Of a stretch of DNA of 64,000 nucleotides, positions 1 through 9,519 are shown piece by piece (the stretch's first letter is position 1; each line of letters begins with the position of its first letter). The notes under the pieces are model-generated. The model did not search any database, had not been told where the DNA came from, and worked only from the letters and a program-made list of their open reading frames with translations. Source of the stretch: Paenibacillus turicensis (GTDB lineage: Bacteria; Bacillota; Bacilli; Paenibacillales; Paenibacillaceae); contig NZ_JAGGKG010000018.1 in the NCBI RefSeq assembly GCF_017873435.1, positions 49,782-113,781 on the forward strand, in the 5' to 3' direction. Both the position numbers and the translations under genes were made by a program.

Positions 1-237
1 TCTGATATTAAATTACACCCATTAAAAAGATATAACAAATAATGGAACTACATTTAGTATTATGTCGTACGTATCAGACCCATGAGAACGGTGCTTACAT
101 ATTCAGTTAGATTGTATAATTTCGTATTGTTTGTCATGATTCTCATGGCCTCCTCTGTTATAATTTAGAAATATAATACCTAATTTTTCTACATGCTGTC
201 AATCCTTTTAAAGGGAGTAAACAACTATAATCAATTT
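1..237. other. Intergenic edge with a 9-bp inverted repeat
   Basis: No coding region is visible. CCATGAGAA at 80-88 is matched by its exact complement TTCTCATGG at 140-148, with a 51-nt loop. There is no T-run beside it, so I cannot call it a terminator. It could be an operator pair or chance. Confidence 0.3.
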
Positions 238-1002
238 TTATAATAACCTTTTCCACGCGGAATGCATCTTTTGGATATATTCAGGATCGTTGTTCGTACA
301 CATTAAAGAAACGGTTCCCTTATGCTCTGATACGTGCGACTCAGGGTGTCCTAATACTTCACTTAAACGGTGAACAGTTCCCGCGTTTCCATCAATAATT
401 TTTATATGTGCAGGGATAACTTGACTTAAAATATCACGGTAATAAGAGTAATGCGTACACCCTAATACAATCGTTCCATATTGATTTAAATCATATCCTG
501 CAAGTTTATTGTTAAAGTATTGCTTCATTTCGTCTTCATCAAACACTAAGCTTTCACAATAATGAACTAGCTCTGGTAATGGCATTGAATCGACTAAGGA
601 CTCATCATCAATCCTTGATACAAGCATATGATATTTCGGTTGTTTAAGTGTAAGTGGTGTTCCAAATACAAGTACTCTTAACCCTGCACGCCGACTCATT
701 TCAAGCGCTGGCTTTACTGCAGGCTCCATTCCAATCACAGGAAAATGATATTGTTCCCTTAGTTCCTTAATTGCAATGCTAGTCGCCGTGTTACAAGCCA
801 CCACAAGGGCTTCAATCCCCTGCTCTGCTAAAATGGAGGTTGCATCAAGAACATATTTTTTAACATCCTCCGCTTGTTTTGTACCATAAGGAACATGTAA
901 CGTGTCCGCAATATATATATAGTCCTGATGAGGCATCGCCTTGTAAGTCTCCGCTAATACCGTTAAACCTCCCAGCCCTGAATCAAAAAAACCGATCGAC
1001 AT
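238..1002 (-). CDS. murI: Glutamate racemase
   Basis: It interconverts L- and D-glutamate to supply D-Glu for peptidoglycan precursors in the cytoplasm. The 254-residue protein opens with the substrate loop FFDSGLGGLTV (Asp7). It carries both catalytic cysteines in their usual motifs, ACNTATS (Cys70) and GCTHY (Cys182), plus ADTLHVPYG. Length is normal for the family. An in-frame ATG lies 45 bases upstream, but the ATG at 1002 has GGGAG about 10 nt before it and starts right at the family's N-terminus, so I prefer it. The gene appears monocistronic. Confidence 0.95.
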   Translation of the reverse strand: MSIGFFDSGLGGLTVLAETYKAMPHQDYIYIADTLHVPYGTKQAEDVKKYVLDATSILAEQGIEALVVACNTATSIAIKELREQYHFPVIGMEPAVKPALEMSRRAGLRVLVFGTPLTLKQPKYHMLVSRIDDESLVDSMPLPELVHYCESLVFDEDEMKQYFNNKLAGYDLNQYGTIVLGCTHYSYYRDILSQVIPAHIKIIDGNAGTVHRLSEVLGHPESHVSEHKGTVSLMCTNNDPEYIQKMHSAWKRLL

Positions 1003-1109
1003 AATACGTTTACTCCCAACATCATAAATTAATACTAACCAATCCATTAAACATTATAATTACAGCATAACGCGACATATTGCCATGTGGCAAGTATCCC
1101 TAGCACTGA

Positions 1110-1787
1110 TTAGCGCATTTTAGCGGCTTTCAAGAATTGCAATAAAATCTCCTCCTGATATTGCACCCGCTGATGGAAAGATAAGCTCCAGCAGGTCTCT
1201 ACGGTCACCGATGCAGCATTAAAGCTATGAACCATTGCCATGCGCGAGGAACCTCCTAGTGGCTTAACCTTTAAATTAAAGTGATGGGCTTTAGTAGGTA
1301 TCGTATGATTTAGACGCGAAATTATTTTTTTTGCACTCCCCGTCGCCTTGTTCCCTTTATTCACGATTAACGTTTGCCCTAAATATTTTGCATTTAATTG
1401 TGATAACCCATTTGCTTCATGGAGATCAAGATACCACGAGGGCTTATATTTTCGAGCTAATGCCATCCAATCCTTAGCGATCGGGTGAGTAGCAAAACCA
1501 CTAGCATAACGCGGAAAGGTACGATTTAGATCTGGAACACCTCTAATTCGTTTTGAATAGGCCTTATTATTCATAATTGGGGTAATAATCAAAGTACCCT
1601 GACGAAGACCCCATTTTCCTGTTTTTAATTTTGCGATCAAGTTTTGGGCTGCCCGTATGCTAGCCGTTTCATTCCCATGTATGCCTGACGCAATCATCAT
1701 TACAGGCCCTGGTTGTGTGCTACGAAATATAGTATAAGGTGTGCGATACGAGGTTTCAGGTGCTAATATTCCTTTTGTTATTTCCAT
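1110..1787 (-). CDS. M14-family / succinylglutamate desuccinylase-like zinc hydrolase
   Basis: This is a predicted zinc carboxypeptidase-fold hydrolase of the AstE/aspartoacylase-like branch; the substrate is unknown. The zinc-binding pair is visible as GIHGNE (His and Glu), followed by DLNRTFP and DLHEAN. The ATG at 1787 is preceded by AAAGGAGG about 11 nt upstream, giving 225 residues. The reading frame stays open to a TTG at 1919 and would add a hydrophobic N-terminal segment, but that extension runs through the terminator of the upstream gene, so I reject it. C-terminal residues are less conserved and I cannot assign a pathway. Confidence 0.8.
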   Translation of the reverse strand: MEITKGILAPETSYRTPYTIFRSTQPGPVMMIASGIHGNETASIRAAQNLIAKLKTGKWGLRQGTLIITPIMNNKAYSKRIRGVPDLNRTFPRYASGFATHPIAKDWMALARKYKPSWYLDLHEANGLSQLNAKYLGQTLIVNKGNKATGSAKKIISRLNHTIPTKAHHFNLKVKPLGGSSRMAMVHSFNAASVTVETCWSLSFHQRVQYQEEILLQFLKAAKMR

Positions 1788-1868
1788 ACCTACGGTCGCC
1801 TCCTTTTTCCTATTATTGTATGCAAGTGGAGGTAGTGTGCATAACGTTATCAGTCCCGAAATTATAAA

Positions 1869-1909
1869 AAGAGCCTTCTCCCTATGGCAGAATAGGAAAG
1901 AAAGCTCTT
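1869..1909 (-). terminator. Rho-independent terminator of the aldo/keto reductase gene
   Basis: Arms at 1869-1884 and 1893-1909 form a long imperfect hairpin. On the minus strand the outer arm runs straight into TTTTT. It lies 13 bases after the reductase stop codon. Confidence 0.8.
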
Positions 1910-1921
1910 GTGGTATCAAGG

Positions 1922-2857
1922 TTATGCAGGAAAAAACTGATCTATTTTTGAAATTTCATCCGCAGTTAATTGGACATCGATTGTTTTTAAATTCGAGAGA
2001 ACCTGATTAGAATTTTTAGCACCAGGGATAATCGCAGGAATTGCTTCTCTTGTTAAATACCATGCTAATACGATATGACTAATTTCCACGCCTTTCGCTT
2101 CTGCGATTGGTCTGAGTAGCTCAATTTTTTCTAATGTAGAACTATATTCTTCTTCCTTAATAAATCGAAGCACTCTACGTAAATCCTTCTTGTCAGCATC
2201 CCGTGTATATTTCCCCGTCAACAGGCCCGATGCCAGAGGGAAATAAGGAATAAATGAAATGTGTTGCTCCATTAGATAAGGGAATAATTGTTGCTCCGCG
2301 GAGCGATTTAGTAGGTTGTATTCGCCTTGGAATACATCTACATCACCATGGAGATTAGCTTGCTTTAGCTGCTCCAGTGAGAAATTTGAAACGCCAATTG
2401 CACGAATTTTACCTTCATCCTTTAACCGTTTTAAAGCCCCGATCGCTTCATCTTTAGGTGTAGCTTCATCAGGAAAATGAATATAAAACAAATCGATATA
2501 GTCTGTCTGTAGGCGCTCTAAGCTCCCATGAACAGATTCAGTTAAATACTCAGGGGAGTTATCCATGACGATATCTTGTCCAACAATTTTATGTGCCCCT
2601 TTGGTAGCAATGATGACATCCTCACGTTTTCCCCGTTCAGAAATTACCTCACCAATCAATCTCTCAGAATGACCTGGACCATATATAAAGGCAGTATCGA
2701 TAAAGTTAATTCCTGAATCTAAAGCGGTATGGATCAACTGCTTCCCTGCTGCTTCATCCAAATTACCGTATAAATTATGTCCACCTACCGCATTTGCCCC
2801 TACACCAATCGGGTGCACCAACAAATCAGATTTACCTAATCGTTTGAATTCAGTCAT
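1922..2857 (-). CDS. Aldo/keto reductase
   Basis: This is an NAD(P)H-dependent oxidoreductase with a TIM-barrel fold, and its substrate is unknown. The 311-residue protein shows the family signatures: [14 protein letters not shown] near residue 50 (catalytic Asp and Tyr), ATKG (catalytic Lys), [24 protein letters not shown], and the cofactor-binding [10 protein letters not shown] near the C-terminus. It resembles the IolS/YccK group of Bacillus. The ATG at 2857 has AGGAG nine bases upstream, and a TTG three codons earlier sits too close to that site. A terminator follows directly. Confidence 0.9.
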   Translation of the reverse strand: MTEFKRLGKSDLLVHPIGVGANAVGGHNLYGNLDEAAGKQLIHTALDSGINFIDTAFIYGPGHSERLIGEVISERGKREDVIIATKGAHKIVGQDIVMDNSPEYLTESVHGSLERLQTDYIDLFYIHFPDEATPKDEAIGALKRLKDEGKIRAIGVSNFSLEQLKQANLHGDVDVFQGEYNLLNRSAEQQLFPYLMEQHISFIPYFPLASGLLTGKYTRDADKKDLRRVLRFIKEEEYSSTLEKIELLRPIAEAKGVEISHIVLAWYLTREAIPAIIPGAKNSNQVLSNLKTIDVQLTADEISKIDQFFPA

Positions 2858-3132
2858 CCTTAACAACTCCTATTCATCCGTAAATTTTTTGGAAAAGATT
2901 CATACAAAATAATGACCCAAAATAGCTTTGTTATACTTTACACAAAGAAGAGTAAACCTATCGAAATTATATCATAAAACTGGAATAAAAAAACTTAGCA
3001 TATAATAGACAAAAGAATAACTCTATGGCAAGATATGAATGCGCACAAACAAAATCAAATTAAACACAATCATGAAAGTTAAAACACAAGACGAAATAAA
3101 CACAAGATAAACTAAATTAACGAGGTAGAAAA

Positions 3133-3870
3133 ATGATTAAAAAAGTATTTACATTCAAATGGTGGAAGGTATTCCTTCTACTCCTATTACTGCTCGTCAT
3201 CGGTGGAGCAATCTATTTACAGCCTTATCAGCCTGAACCCATTGCACTGCAAGCGATGCAAATGAAGCAAGAAGAGGGTATTGCCATTGAGGAGCAAAGT
3301 CATTGGATTTCATTTACACCCATCCATCCCGTAGAGCCTGCGATAATTTTTTATCCGGGAGGTCTTGTAGACGAAAAAGCTTATGCTCCTTTTGCAAATG
3401 CCTTGGCACAGTCGGGACATCCAACTTATATTGTAAAAATGCCGTTAGATTTAGCTGTACTTGCTGGCGATCGAGCTGAAGAAATTGTTAAAAAAGAGTC
3501 TTATCAGCAATATGTGATTGGGGGTCACTCCTTAGGAGGGGTTATGGCAGCTAGATATACGGTTTCCAATCCAGACAAAATTTCCGGCTTATTTTTTCTT
3601 GGCTCCTATGCAGATGAAAAGGGTAGTTTAGCAAATATGAAATTACCCGTCCTCTCGATTGTAGCTTCTAACGATAAGGTGCTAAACTGGACACGTTATG
3701 AAGAAAGTAAAGTTAATTTACCTACGAATACTAAGTTTGAGCAGATCGAAGGTGGTAACCATAGTCAATTTGGTAGCTATGGCTTCCAAAAAGGGGATGG
3801 AGCTGCAACCATAAGTGGGGAACAGCAAATGAAGCAAATTGTAGATAACATTTTGCAATGGTTGCCTTAA
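3133..3870 (+). CDS. Membrane-anchored alpha/beta hydrolase
   Basis: This is an esterase or lipase-type hydrolase likely anchored to the outer face of the membrane. Residues 12-30 form one hydrophobic segment, and the rest is an alpha/beta-hydrolase domain. The nucleophile elbow is GGHSLGG (Ser133). The acid is probably the Asp in VASNDKV, and the base the His in EGGNHSQFG. At 245 residues it matches a compact family common in Bacillales (the 'alpha/beta hydrolase fold-5' type). It starts at an ATG after a GAGGT-type site. It is transcribed divergently from the reductase, and a TATAAT lies at 3001-3006 without a clear -35. Confidence 0.85.
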   Translation: MIKKVFTFKWWKVFLLLLLLLVIGGAIYLQPYQPEPIALQAMQMKQEEGIAIEEQSHWISFTPIHPVEPAIIFYPGGLVDEKAYAPFANALAQSGHPTYIVKMPLDLAVLAGDRAEEIVKKESYQQYVIGGHSLGGVMAARYTVSNPDKISGLFFLGSYADEKGSLANMKLPVLSIVASNDKVLNWTRYEESKVNLPTNTKFEQIEGGNHSQFGSYGFQKGDGAATISGEQQMKQIVDNILQWLP

Positions 3871-3973
3871 AACAGATGACTATAAGCTAGAAGCGACTCC
3901 CTCTACAGAGATAAGTTCTTACTTAAAGTCGATTTAAATTGTTTAGTATATCTATACTAAATAACATAATAAA

Positions 3974-4010
3974 AAGCTTGTCACAGTTCACTTGGAGCAG
4001 TGGCAAGCTT
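3974..4010. terminator. Bidirectional terminator between convergent genes
   Basis: AAGCTTGTCAC (3974-3984) pairs with GTGGCAAGCTT (4000-4010) with one G-T pair. On the minus strand it is followed by TTTTTAT, so it most clearly serves the phosphatase gene. On the plus strand it is followed by CTTT. Confidence 0.75.
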
Positions 4011-4034
4011 CTTTACTGTAAAATGATTTGTTTG

Positions 4035-5822
4035 CTACTTGTTTGTTACTTTTAATTGAATACTATTAGTCGTATAAATGATGTCTACCTTTTTGCCACT
4101 AGGAACACCAGTTACTTCAACAGATGAAAAGCTTCCTTGGCGTTTTTCAAAGGAAATCACGTTCTGTCCATTTACAGGCACCACTTTATTTGTAAAATTC
4201 AATGTAAGTTTACCTGAGAGGGCAGCATGTTGTTTAATAACAAACCGATCAGATGTGCTAGCAATATTTAATTCTAATCCTGCTTTAGCAGATTGACTGT
4301 AATTCCCTCCAATATACCATTGTCCGCTAACCACTTCTTTTAAATTTCCAGCCGTATTGGTTACATCCCCACTTCCAAGTGCAGATTTATGATTAACAAT
4401 CAATCCACCTTGTTCAAGGACAGTTCCACCTGTATACGTATTGTTTCCATTTAGACCTAATACCCCTGTACCTTGCTTTGTAAATTTGCCTGAGCCCGAA
4501 ATGTCGTTACGCCATTGATCCTTGGCATTAAAGTTGCCTTTAGAAGCATCCATATTTACAGTTACATCATGGACAAATGCAGCAAATCCGTCCGCAGCAG
4601 CAAACAAATTAAGTCTTCCCCAGCCTTCTGGATCATCTAGTACTGGATATCCTGCGGGTAATGCTGTTGTCGCTAATACCCAGCGGCGATCTGTAGCACT
4701 TAAATAAGGTAAACGTGTCTCTAACAGCACTTCTGCACCTTTTGGAACAACAGTCGTATTGGTTACTGCGGTTTTATTTTGCTTAAAGCCGTAGGTTAAA
4801 CGCTCATTAAACCATTTTTTATTTTGCTCATAATTTGTATACGCATCTGCGGAGGTTCCTTTTTGCGTCAATAGTTTACTATGCGCTTCCTCATATGCCG
4901 CGTGCTTTAATTGGGCATTTTCAGGATCTGACAAGATCGCAGCACTTAGAGCTGTTGCCATCACTCGCCCACCAATCACATCTAACGGTGAATGCATCCC
5001 TGCTACAATACGGTTGTTTCCAAGCTCAGAAGCACGTGTTAGCAATTCCTGATAGCGTTCAGGCACCGCATAAGCTAAAGCATATGCACTTAGATAAGCT
5101 GCATTTGTATGCCCACTTGGAAAACCACCATCTTTAGTTGGATCTGCATTTTGTACAGGCAACAATGTTGGAACTACGACAGAATTATTTACCCATCTAA
5201 AAGGACGTGGATAGCTGTAAAACGTTTTTGCTGGGTTGGTTGAGGAATATTTCCCTCTTAATGTGTTCACTAAGCTCACCATATTGCCAAGCTTGGAATC
5301 CACTTCGCCTGCATTGTTACCTTCATCACTATATTTCTTCGTTGTCGCATCAGCTGCTACGTCCTGAATGGTTGTCGTTGCTTTGGCATCATTTCGATAT
5401 ACATCTGTATAGGCGCCTAACCCTTCAATTACACTATAGCTTTGATTACGACGATCATCTAAATAAGCTTGCTTTTCTTCACTTGCTGTACGACGCTTCG
5501 CTTGATTATAGACCTTTAAAATGTTTAAGCCTAACACATCTTTATTTAAAATCGTCCCTGTATTCCAGCTTGTGCCTGCTTTCCATAGAGCATTAAAGCC
5601 TGATAATATCCCAATTGAAGGGTTACTCTCTATTGTTTTGTTATCGCCAGTGTTATTTTTGTATTGATCTACAAAATATCCCCATGCTGGTGCTGGTGCA
5701 ATGTCCACATTTGTGGGTAGGGATTGGGCGGATACGAAGCTACTAGGGGCGGAGCCTAGCAATAAAGAGATCGATAATGTCGCTACAACAGGGATTTTTG
5801 TAAGTTTCATTTCTTTAATCAT
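4035..5822 (-). CDS. Secreted PAP2 / class A-type acid phosphatase with autotransporter-associated repeat
   Basis: This is a predicted exported vanadate-sensitive-type phosphatase. Residues 1-32 form a signal peptide ending near VSAQ. The PAP2 active site is split as expected: YSYPRPFRW, then GFPSGHTNAAY, then NRIVAGMHSPLDVIGGR, which supplies the Arg, two His and Asp of the phosphatase/haloperoxidase pocket. After residue about 430 there is a motif GSGKFTKQGTGVLGLNGN followed by NTYTGGT, matching the autotransporter-associated beta-strand repeat, and then a beta-rich tail. At 595 residues it is far longer than a bare PAP2 enzyme. The start is uncertain: ATG 5822 sits two bases from AAAGG, and ATG 5810 is the alternative. 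Confidence 0.85.
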   Translation of the reverse strand: MIKEMKLTKIPVVATLSISLLLGSAPSSFVSAQSLPTNVDIAPAPAWGYFVDQYKNNTGDNKTIESNPSIGILSGFNALWKAGTSWNTGTILNKDVLGLNILKVYNQAKRRTASEEKQAYLDDRRNQSYSVIEGLGAYTDVYRNDAKATTTIQDVAADATTKKYSDEGNNAGEVDSKLGNMVSLVNTLRGKYSSTNPAKTFYSYPRPFRWVNNSVVVPTLLPVQNADPTKDGGFPSGHTNAAYLSAYALAYAVPERYQELLTRASELGNNRIVAGMHSPLDVIGGRVMATALSAAILSDPENAQLKHAAYEEAHSKLLTQKGTSADAYTNYEQNKKWFNERLTYGFKQNKTAVTNTTVVPKGAEVLLETRLPYLSATDRRWVLATTALPAGYPVLDDPEGWGRLNLFAAADGFAAFVHDVTVNMDASKGNFNAKDQWRNDISGSGKFTKQGTGVLGLNGNNTYTGGTVLEQGGLIVNHKSALGSGDVTNTAGNLKEVVSGQWYIGGNYSQSAKAGLELNIASTSDRFVIKQHAALSGKLTLNFTNKVVPVNGQNVISFEKRQGSFSSVEVTGVPSGKKVDIIYTTNSIQLKVTNK

Positions 5823-5925
5823 GTCCTTTCATCCGTTACAAGTGTAATGTGTAATATGCAACAATGCTCTGCAATAAAAGCATAACTATCTTTTGTTAAG
5901 CCAAACCCTATTTTATGTAAAATAA

Positions 5926-5958
5926 AAAATCCTAACCATCAAATGAAGGCAAGGATTT
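5926..5958 (-). terminator. Probable terminator of the GAF gene
   Basis: AAATCCT and AGGATTT form the closing arms of a short stem, and on the minus strand it runs into TTTTTATTTTAC. It lies just past the GAF stop codon. The stem is weak in the middle. Confidence 0.5.
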
Positions 5959-5976
5959 AATGAAAATCTAAGCAAG

Positions 5977-6441
5977 CTACTCAATGGAAGTAAACTGATT
6001 CACTTCAAAATCACCAAATTTCCCTCCTAACAGCTGCTGTAGCTTCACAAACTCTGATTTTTTAATTTTATTTTCTCGATAACCTACTAATAACACACCT
6101 GTCACTCGATCCAGTTCAAATAAGGGAATGGCAGCCAAACTGCATAACTGCTCCGATAAGATGATCGGATACTGAAATCGTTCACTTTGTGCTATTTCTT
6201 CTTCAGCATCAAGCACAAGCATCGGTTTACCAGTTTTAAACACCATACCTGCGATTCCTTTTCCCGAATGGAGTTGAATGCGTTTATAACGATCATTCAA
6301 GTTACCCGAAACATATTGCCATGTAATGACAAACTCATCTTTAGCAGATTGGGCAAAAGCAAGTGAGGCAAAATCATACCCGATAACTTCCCTAATATGA
6401 TCAAGTGTAGCTTGGTAAATAGTTGACAATGGATTAGTCAT
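5977..6441 (-). CDS. Stand-alone GAF-domain protein
   Basis: The 154-residue protein is essentially one GAF domain (residues about 10-140). It includes the GKGIAGMVFKTGKP turn and the late strand AAIPLFELDRVTGVLLVG. Such single-domain proteins include the nitrate sensor NreA and free-methionine sulfoxide reductase relatives. The fRMsr cysteines are not placed as expected, so a small-molecule sensor is more likely than an enzyme. AGGAG lies seven bases before the ATG. No histidine kinase neighbour is present, so the signal is unknown. Confidence 0.7.
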   Translation of the reverse strand: MTNPLSTIYQATLDHIREVIGYDFASLAFAQSAKDEFVITWQYVSGNLNDRYKRIQLHSGKGIAGMVFKTGKPMLVLDAEEEIAQSERFQYPIILSEQLCSLAAIPLFELDRVTGVLLVGYRENKIKKSEFVKLQQLLGGKFGDFEVNQFTSIE

Positions 6442-6633
6442 GACGTTTCTCCTAATTGATGCTTTTTGTATTTACATTGGCTTCTTTTTACAATATATCT
6501 TCTCCAAGTATAACTCAAGGAAACACATCATACATGTAATTACATAGTGTTGTTGCCAAAATAGATGTATTTACTGCATCTTATTCACTTAAATAAATGA
6601 AATTAAATAGTTTGGGATAATTTATAAAAAGAG

Positions 6634-6673
6634 AAGGAAAATTTTAGGATGACGTGTTACTATATAACTATTG
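6634..6673 (+). promoter_or_regulatory. Conserved leader block, copy 1
   Basis: A 40-bp block running from AAGGAAAATTTTAGGAT to CTATATAACTATTG recurs nearly unchanged at 9367-9406, each time upstream of a DUF2569 gene. The shared TTACTATATAACTATTG may contain a -10 region. It was probably copied with the gene. Its function is not proven. Confidence 0.5.
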
Positions 6674-6768
6674 CTGATTTGGGAAAGGTGATGATATCGA
6701 AGTAGATTAGGGCTTTATGTTTTGATTAATTCAAAAAATACTAAAACACAATGGAGGCTTTAAAAGAA

Positions 6769-7251
6769 ATGAATTTGGAAGTACATAACGAAAAAAAAGA
6801 AAGTACTAGTTTTAATAAGTCTGGATTAGGTGGATGGTTGATTGTAACGCAGATAGGACTGTTTCTAAGCCTAATACTAAATGGAATTCGACTTACTGAC
6901 TTGATTGTACAACTATCAGAGGGGGATACTTGGAGTTTTTTTACAGATGGATTCAAATCTTACCTAATATTTATTATCGGGTATAGTATTCTACTTCTTT
7001 TATTTATTATTTTTATTCTTACTCAATTTTACAAGAAAAAAGTACTTGTTCCTAAAATGATGATGATTATGTATGGTGTTAACTTAGCTGTTGCGATTAT
7101 AAACTTTATCGTGTTCCAACAAGTGACCTATGCAGTTGAAGATGAGATTGCAAGTTTACTAAAAGAAGTAATACAAGCTGGAATAGCCGCTGCAATTTGG
7201 ATTCCTTATTTTATAAAATCAAAACGAGTTAAAAATACATTTGTAAATTAA
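6769..7251 (+). CDS. DUF2569 family membrane protein, copy 1
   Basis: This is a four-helix membrane protein of unknown function. It shows the DUF2569 signature near the N-terminus (GLGGWLIV) and the family C-terminus WIPYFIKSKRVKNTF. It is a paralogue of the gene at 9520. An upstream in-frame ATG at 6751 contains the sequence ATGGAGG, but it has no ribosome site of its own. That GGAGG sits 11 bases before the ATG at 6769, so I place the start there (160 residues). The same arrangement is kept in the paralogue. Confidence 0.8.
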   Translation: MNLEVHNEKKESTSFNKSGLGGWLIVTQIGLFLSLILNGIRLTDLIVQLSEGDTWSFFTDGFKSYLIFIIGYSILLLLFIIFILTQFYKKKVLVPKMMMIMYGVNLAVAIINFIVFQQVTYAVEDEIASLLKEVIQAGIAAAIWIPYFIKSKRVKNTFVN

Positions 7252-7310
7252 TTTTTCACAAGAACTTCAAACGACCTTGTGTAAGGAATTGTTAGAAAGA
7301 AGACAAAACT

Positions 7311-7350
7311 AAACCGATGAATTTTACTTATCGTAAATGTTCATCGGTTT
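7311..7350. terminator. Terminator after DUF2569 copy 1
   Basis: AAACCGATGAA (7311-7321) pairs exactly with TTCATCGGTTT (7340-7350) and is followed by TTTCTTT on the plus strand. It also lies just beyond the stop codon of the convergent peptidase gene. Confidence 0.85.
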
Positions 7351-7373
7351 TTTCTTTAGTTAGTAATTTTATT

Positions 7374-9164
7374 TCAGCATTCACGGTGCTTATTTAAAAA
7401 GTCTAGCATACTACGATATACATTAATTTCATTTTTTCGCTTAGAAAAACCGTGTCCTTCATCTTCCATCACAATATATTGTACTTCTACACCTTTTTCC
7501 TCAAGCAAGGCAACAAGTTGATCAGACTCTGCCTTCACAACACGAGGATCGTTAGCCCCTTGGATAATCATCATTGGTTTTATCATTTGCTCCGCATAAG
7601 TGATAGGTGAATCCTTAAGCAACCGCTCACGGTCACGTTCAGGATGCCCTAGCCATTGATCCATCATCGGTTTCCAATCTTCAGGGACTGACTCTAAAAA
7701 AGTGAACAGGTTACTTGGCCCACAAATATCTACCGTAGCACGGAAATAATCAGCATGACGTCCTGCCAGCAATAACGTCATATAGCCGCCAAAGCTACCA
7801 CCTACAACAAAAAGACGCTCAGGGCTTGAAATCCCTTGATCAAACAGCCAATCCATTCCAGCTAAACAATCAAGTCTTGGACCTTCACCCCAATCTCCTT
7901 CTACCATTTTCTCAAATTCTGAACCATACCCTGTGCTACCACGGAAATTAGGTGCAAAAATATTGTACCCATGAGCAAGCATAAATTGGAACATTGATCT
8001 AAAAAACTTTCCTTCTGACGCTTGAGGACCCCCATGCGGCCAAAAAATAGTATATCCATTTGCCACATCCTCTTTTGCTTTAAATAATAAAGCTTCAATC
8101 TCCAACCCATCAAAGGAATTATAGTGAACCACATCAGGGTAAACAAGTTGGTCTGGACCTAACCCAATCACAATATTTTTAGTGAGCATCTCCCATTTTT
8201 GTTCTGAATAACGGTATATATTAAACGGATCAACTGCTCCTCTTGCTAAAATGTATACATTTCCACTTTCCGCAACAACCGCTTGCTCCACAATGTCCGT
8301 GGGTAGCTTAATTTCGGTCAACTCTGCACGTTCCACATTAAAAGCATACATTTTATGTTCAATCCCTTTATCCGTAAAAATGTAGAGTGTACCTGATTCT
8401 TCATGCCATTTTATATTTTCAATCTCTTCCCCACTAATTTGACAAACCGGCTTGAATGTTCCTTCTTTCAAATCATATTCCATCACATACTTGTATTTAC
8501 TCTCGTAGTTTGTAATGAACAGTAAAGTATCTCGCTTCGTAAAAATAAAATCTCGGGTAGTATGAATCTTATTACTATCAGGGGCAAGTGGAATAACCTT
8601 ATCATCATAATGTAAATAACTTATCTGATGTGTATTGGAAAAAGATTTTTTGTAAACAAACTGCTCTTCAGAAGAGTTTACTGCCACCAGAAAGGTAGTT
8701 GAAGTATCTCCTTCTAGCAGTAATTCATTTTCACCTGTCAAAAGGTTATATCTATGTGCATTTAAAAAATTTGGATTGCCGATAGAGGTCATATAATAGA
8801 GACGTTCGCCGTCTTTGGACAAATGCGAGAAATAAAATTTATCCCCCTCTTCACCCTGTACAAGCTTGAGTGGCGCCCCACCCTCTGGCGGAAGTGCATA
8901 CAGATGATAACTCTCATTGCCATGATGATCAAAATCCGTAATGATAAACCGTCCCTCACGATCAGGCTTGATGAAAGTGGAACGATCATCCATGAATGTT
9001 AATGGATAAGGATATCCGTTTGGCAGTTCCATCGCCCATAGGTTAGGCTGCCCATTCAGATTGCTACTAAAAATAAGTCTCCCCTCATCCTTCGTGACAG
9101 CAAATGAAAAAATACTATAACTTTGAAAAAATTGCTCTACATCTGGTTTTGGAAATTGTAGCAT
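7374..9164 (-). CDS. S9 family prolyl oligopeptidase-type peptidase
   Basis: This is a cytoplasmic serine peptidase (acylaminoacyl-peptidase/DPP-IV type) acting on short peptides. The N-terminal two thirds are beta-propeller-like strands, and the C-terminal third is the alpha/beta-hydrolase domain. The catalytic triad is visible as GGSFGGYM (Ser457), ANDPRV (Asp539) and EDEGHGF (His571). The 596-residue length is typical (YuxL-like). The frame is open further upstream to 9245, but the ATG at 9164 has a consensus AGGAGGT nine bases before it, so I use that start. It lies convergent with, and between, two DUF2569 paralogues. Confidence 0.9.
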   Translation of the reverse strand: MLQFPKPDVEQFFQSYSIFSFAVTKDEGRLIFSSNLNGQPNLWAMELPNGYPYPLTFMDDRSTFIKPDREGRFIITDFDHHGNESYHLYALPPEGGAPLKLVQGEEGDKFYFSHLSKDGERLYYMTSIGNPNFLNAHRYNLLTGENELLLEGDTSTTFLVAVNSSEEQFVYKKSFSNTHQISYLHYDDKVIPLAPDSNKIHTTRDFIFTKRDTLLFITNYESKYKYVMEYDLKEGTFKPVCQISGEEIENIKWHEESGTLYIFTDKGIEHKMYAFNVERAELTEIKLPTDIVEQAVVAESGNVYILARGAVDPFNIYRYSEQKWEMLTKNIVIGLGPDQLVYPDVVHYNSFDGLEIEALLFKAKEDVANGYTIFWPHGGPQASEGKFFRSMFQFMLAHGYNIFAPNFRGSTGYGSEFEKMVEGDWGEGPRLDCLAGMDWLFDQGISSPERLFVVGGSFGGYMTLLLAGRHADYFRATVDICGPSNLFTFLESVPEDWKPMMDQWLGHPERDRERLLKDSPITYAEQMIKPMMIIQGANDPRVVKAESDQLVALLEEKGVEVQYIVMEDEGHGFSKRKNEINVYRSMLDFLNKHREC

Positions 9165-9366
9165 CGCTAACTTACCTCCTGTATTTTGAACAATTTTAAT
9201 ACTTTTATTTCTTTTTATATCTTTATATATGAGTATAAATAACAAATTGGTTCAATGAAATATATCATAAGAAGGAGATAGATAAATTGCTAGATGTAAA
9301 TTTAATAATGATATTTACTTCAGGTCAAGCAATGTACGGGAATAATTAAAAGAGTATATAAAAGAT

Positions 9367-9406
9367 AAGGAAAATATTAGGATAACATGTTACTATATAA
9401 CTATTG
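9367..9406 (+). promoter_or_regulatory. Conserved leader block, copy 2
   Basis: This is the second copy of the 40-bp block found at 6634-6673. Here it is about 110 bases upstream of the DUF2569 start. The insertion between block and gene differs from copy 1, which argues that the block itself is under constraint. Confidence 0.5.
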
Positions 9407-9519
9407 TTTATTTGAGGAGGGGACTTTTGAACGATACAGCGGGAATTTAGAAGCAGAAACTGAATTTTTGAGAAATAAGGAAAAACTATACATACTACTA
9501 TATGGAGGTTTTAAAAGTA

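Noticed and set aside
1788..1919. N-terminal membrane extension of the M14-type hydrolase
   Set aside because: The extension reads through the reductase terminator and starts at a TTG without a ribosome site.
4078..5596. Plus-strand open frames across the phosphatase gene
   Set aside because: They are shadows of the well-supported minus-strand gene and lack ribosome sites.
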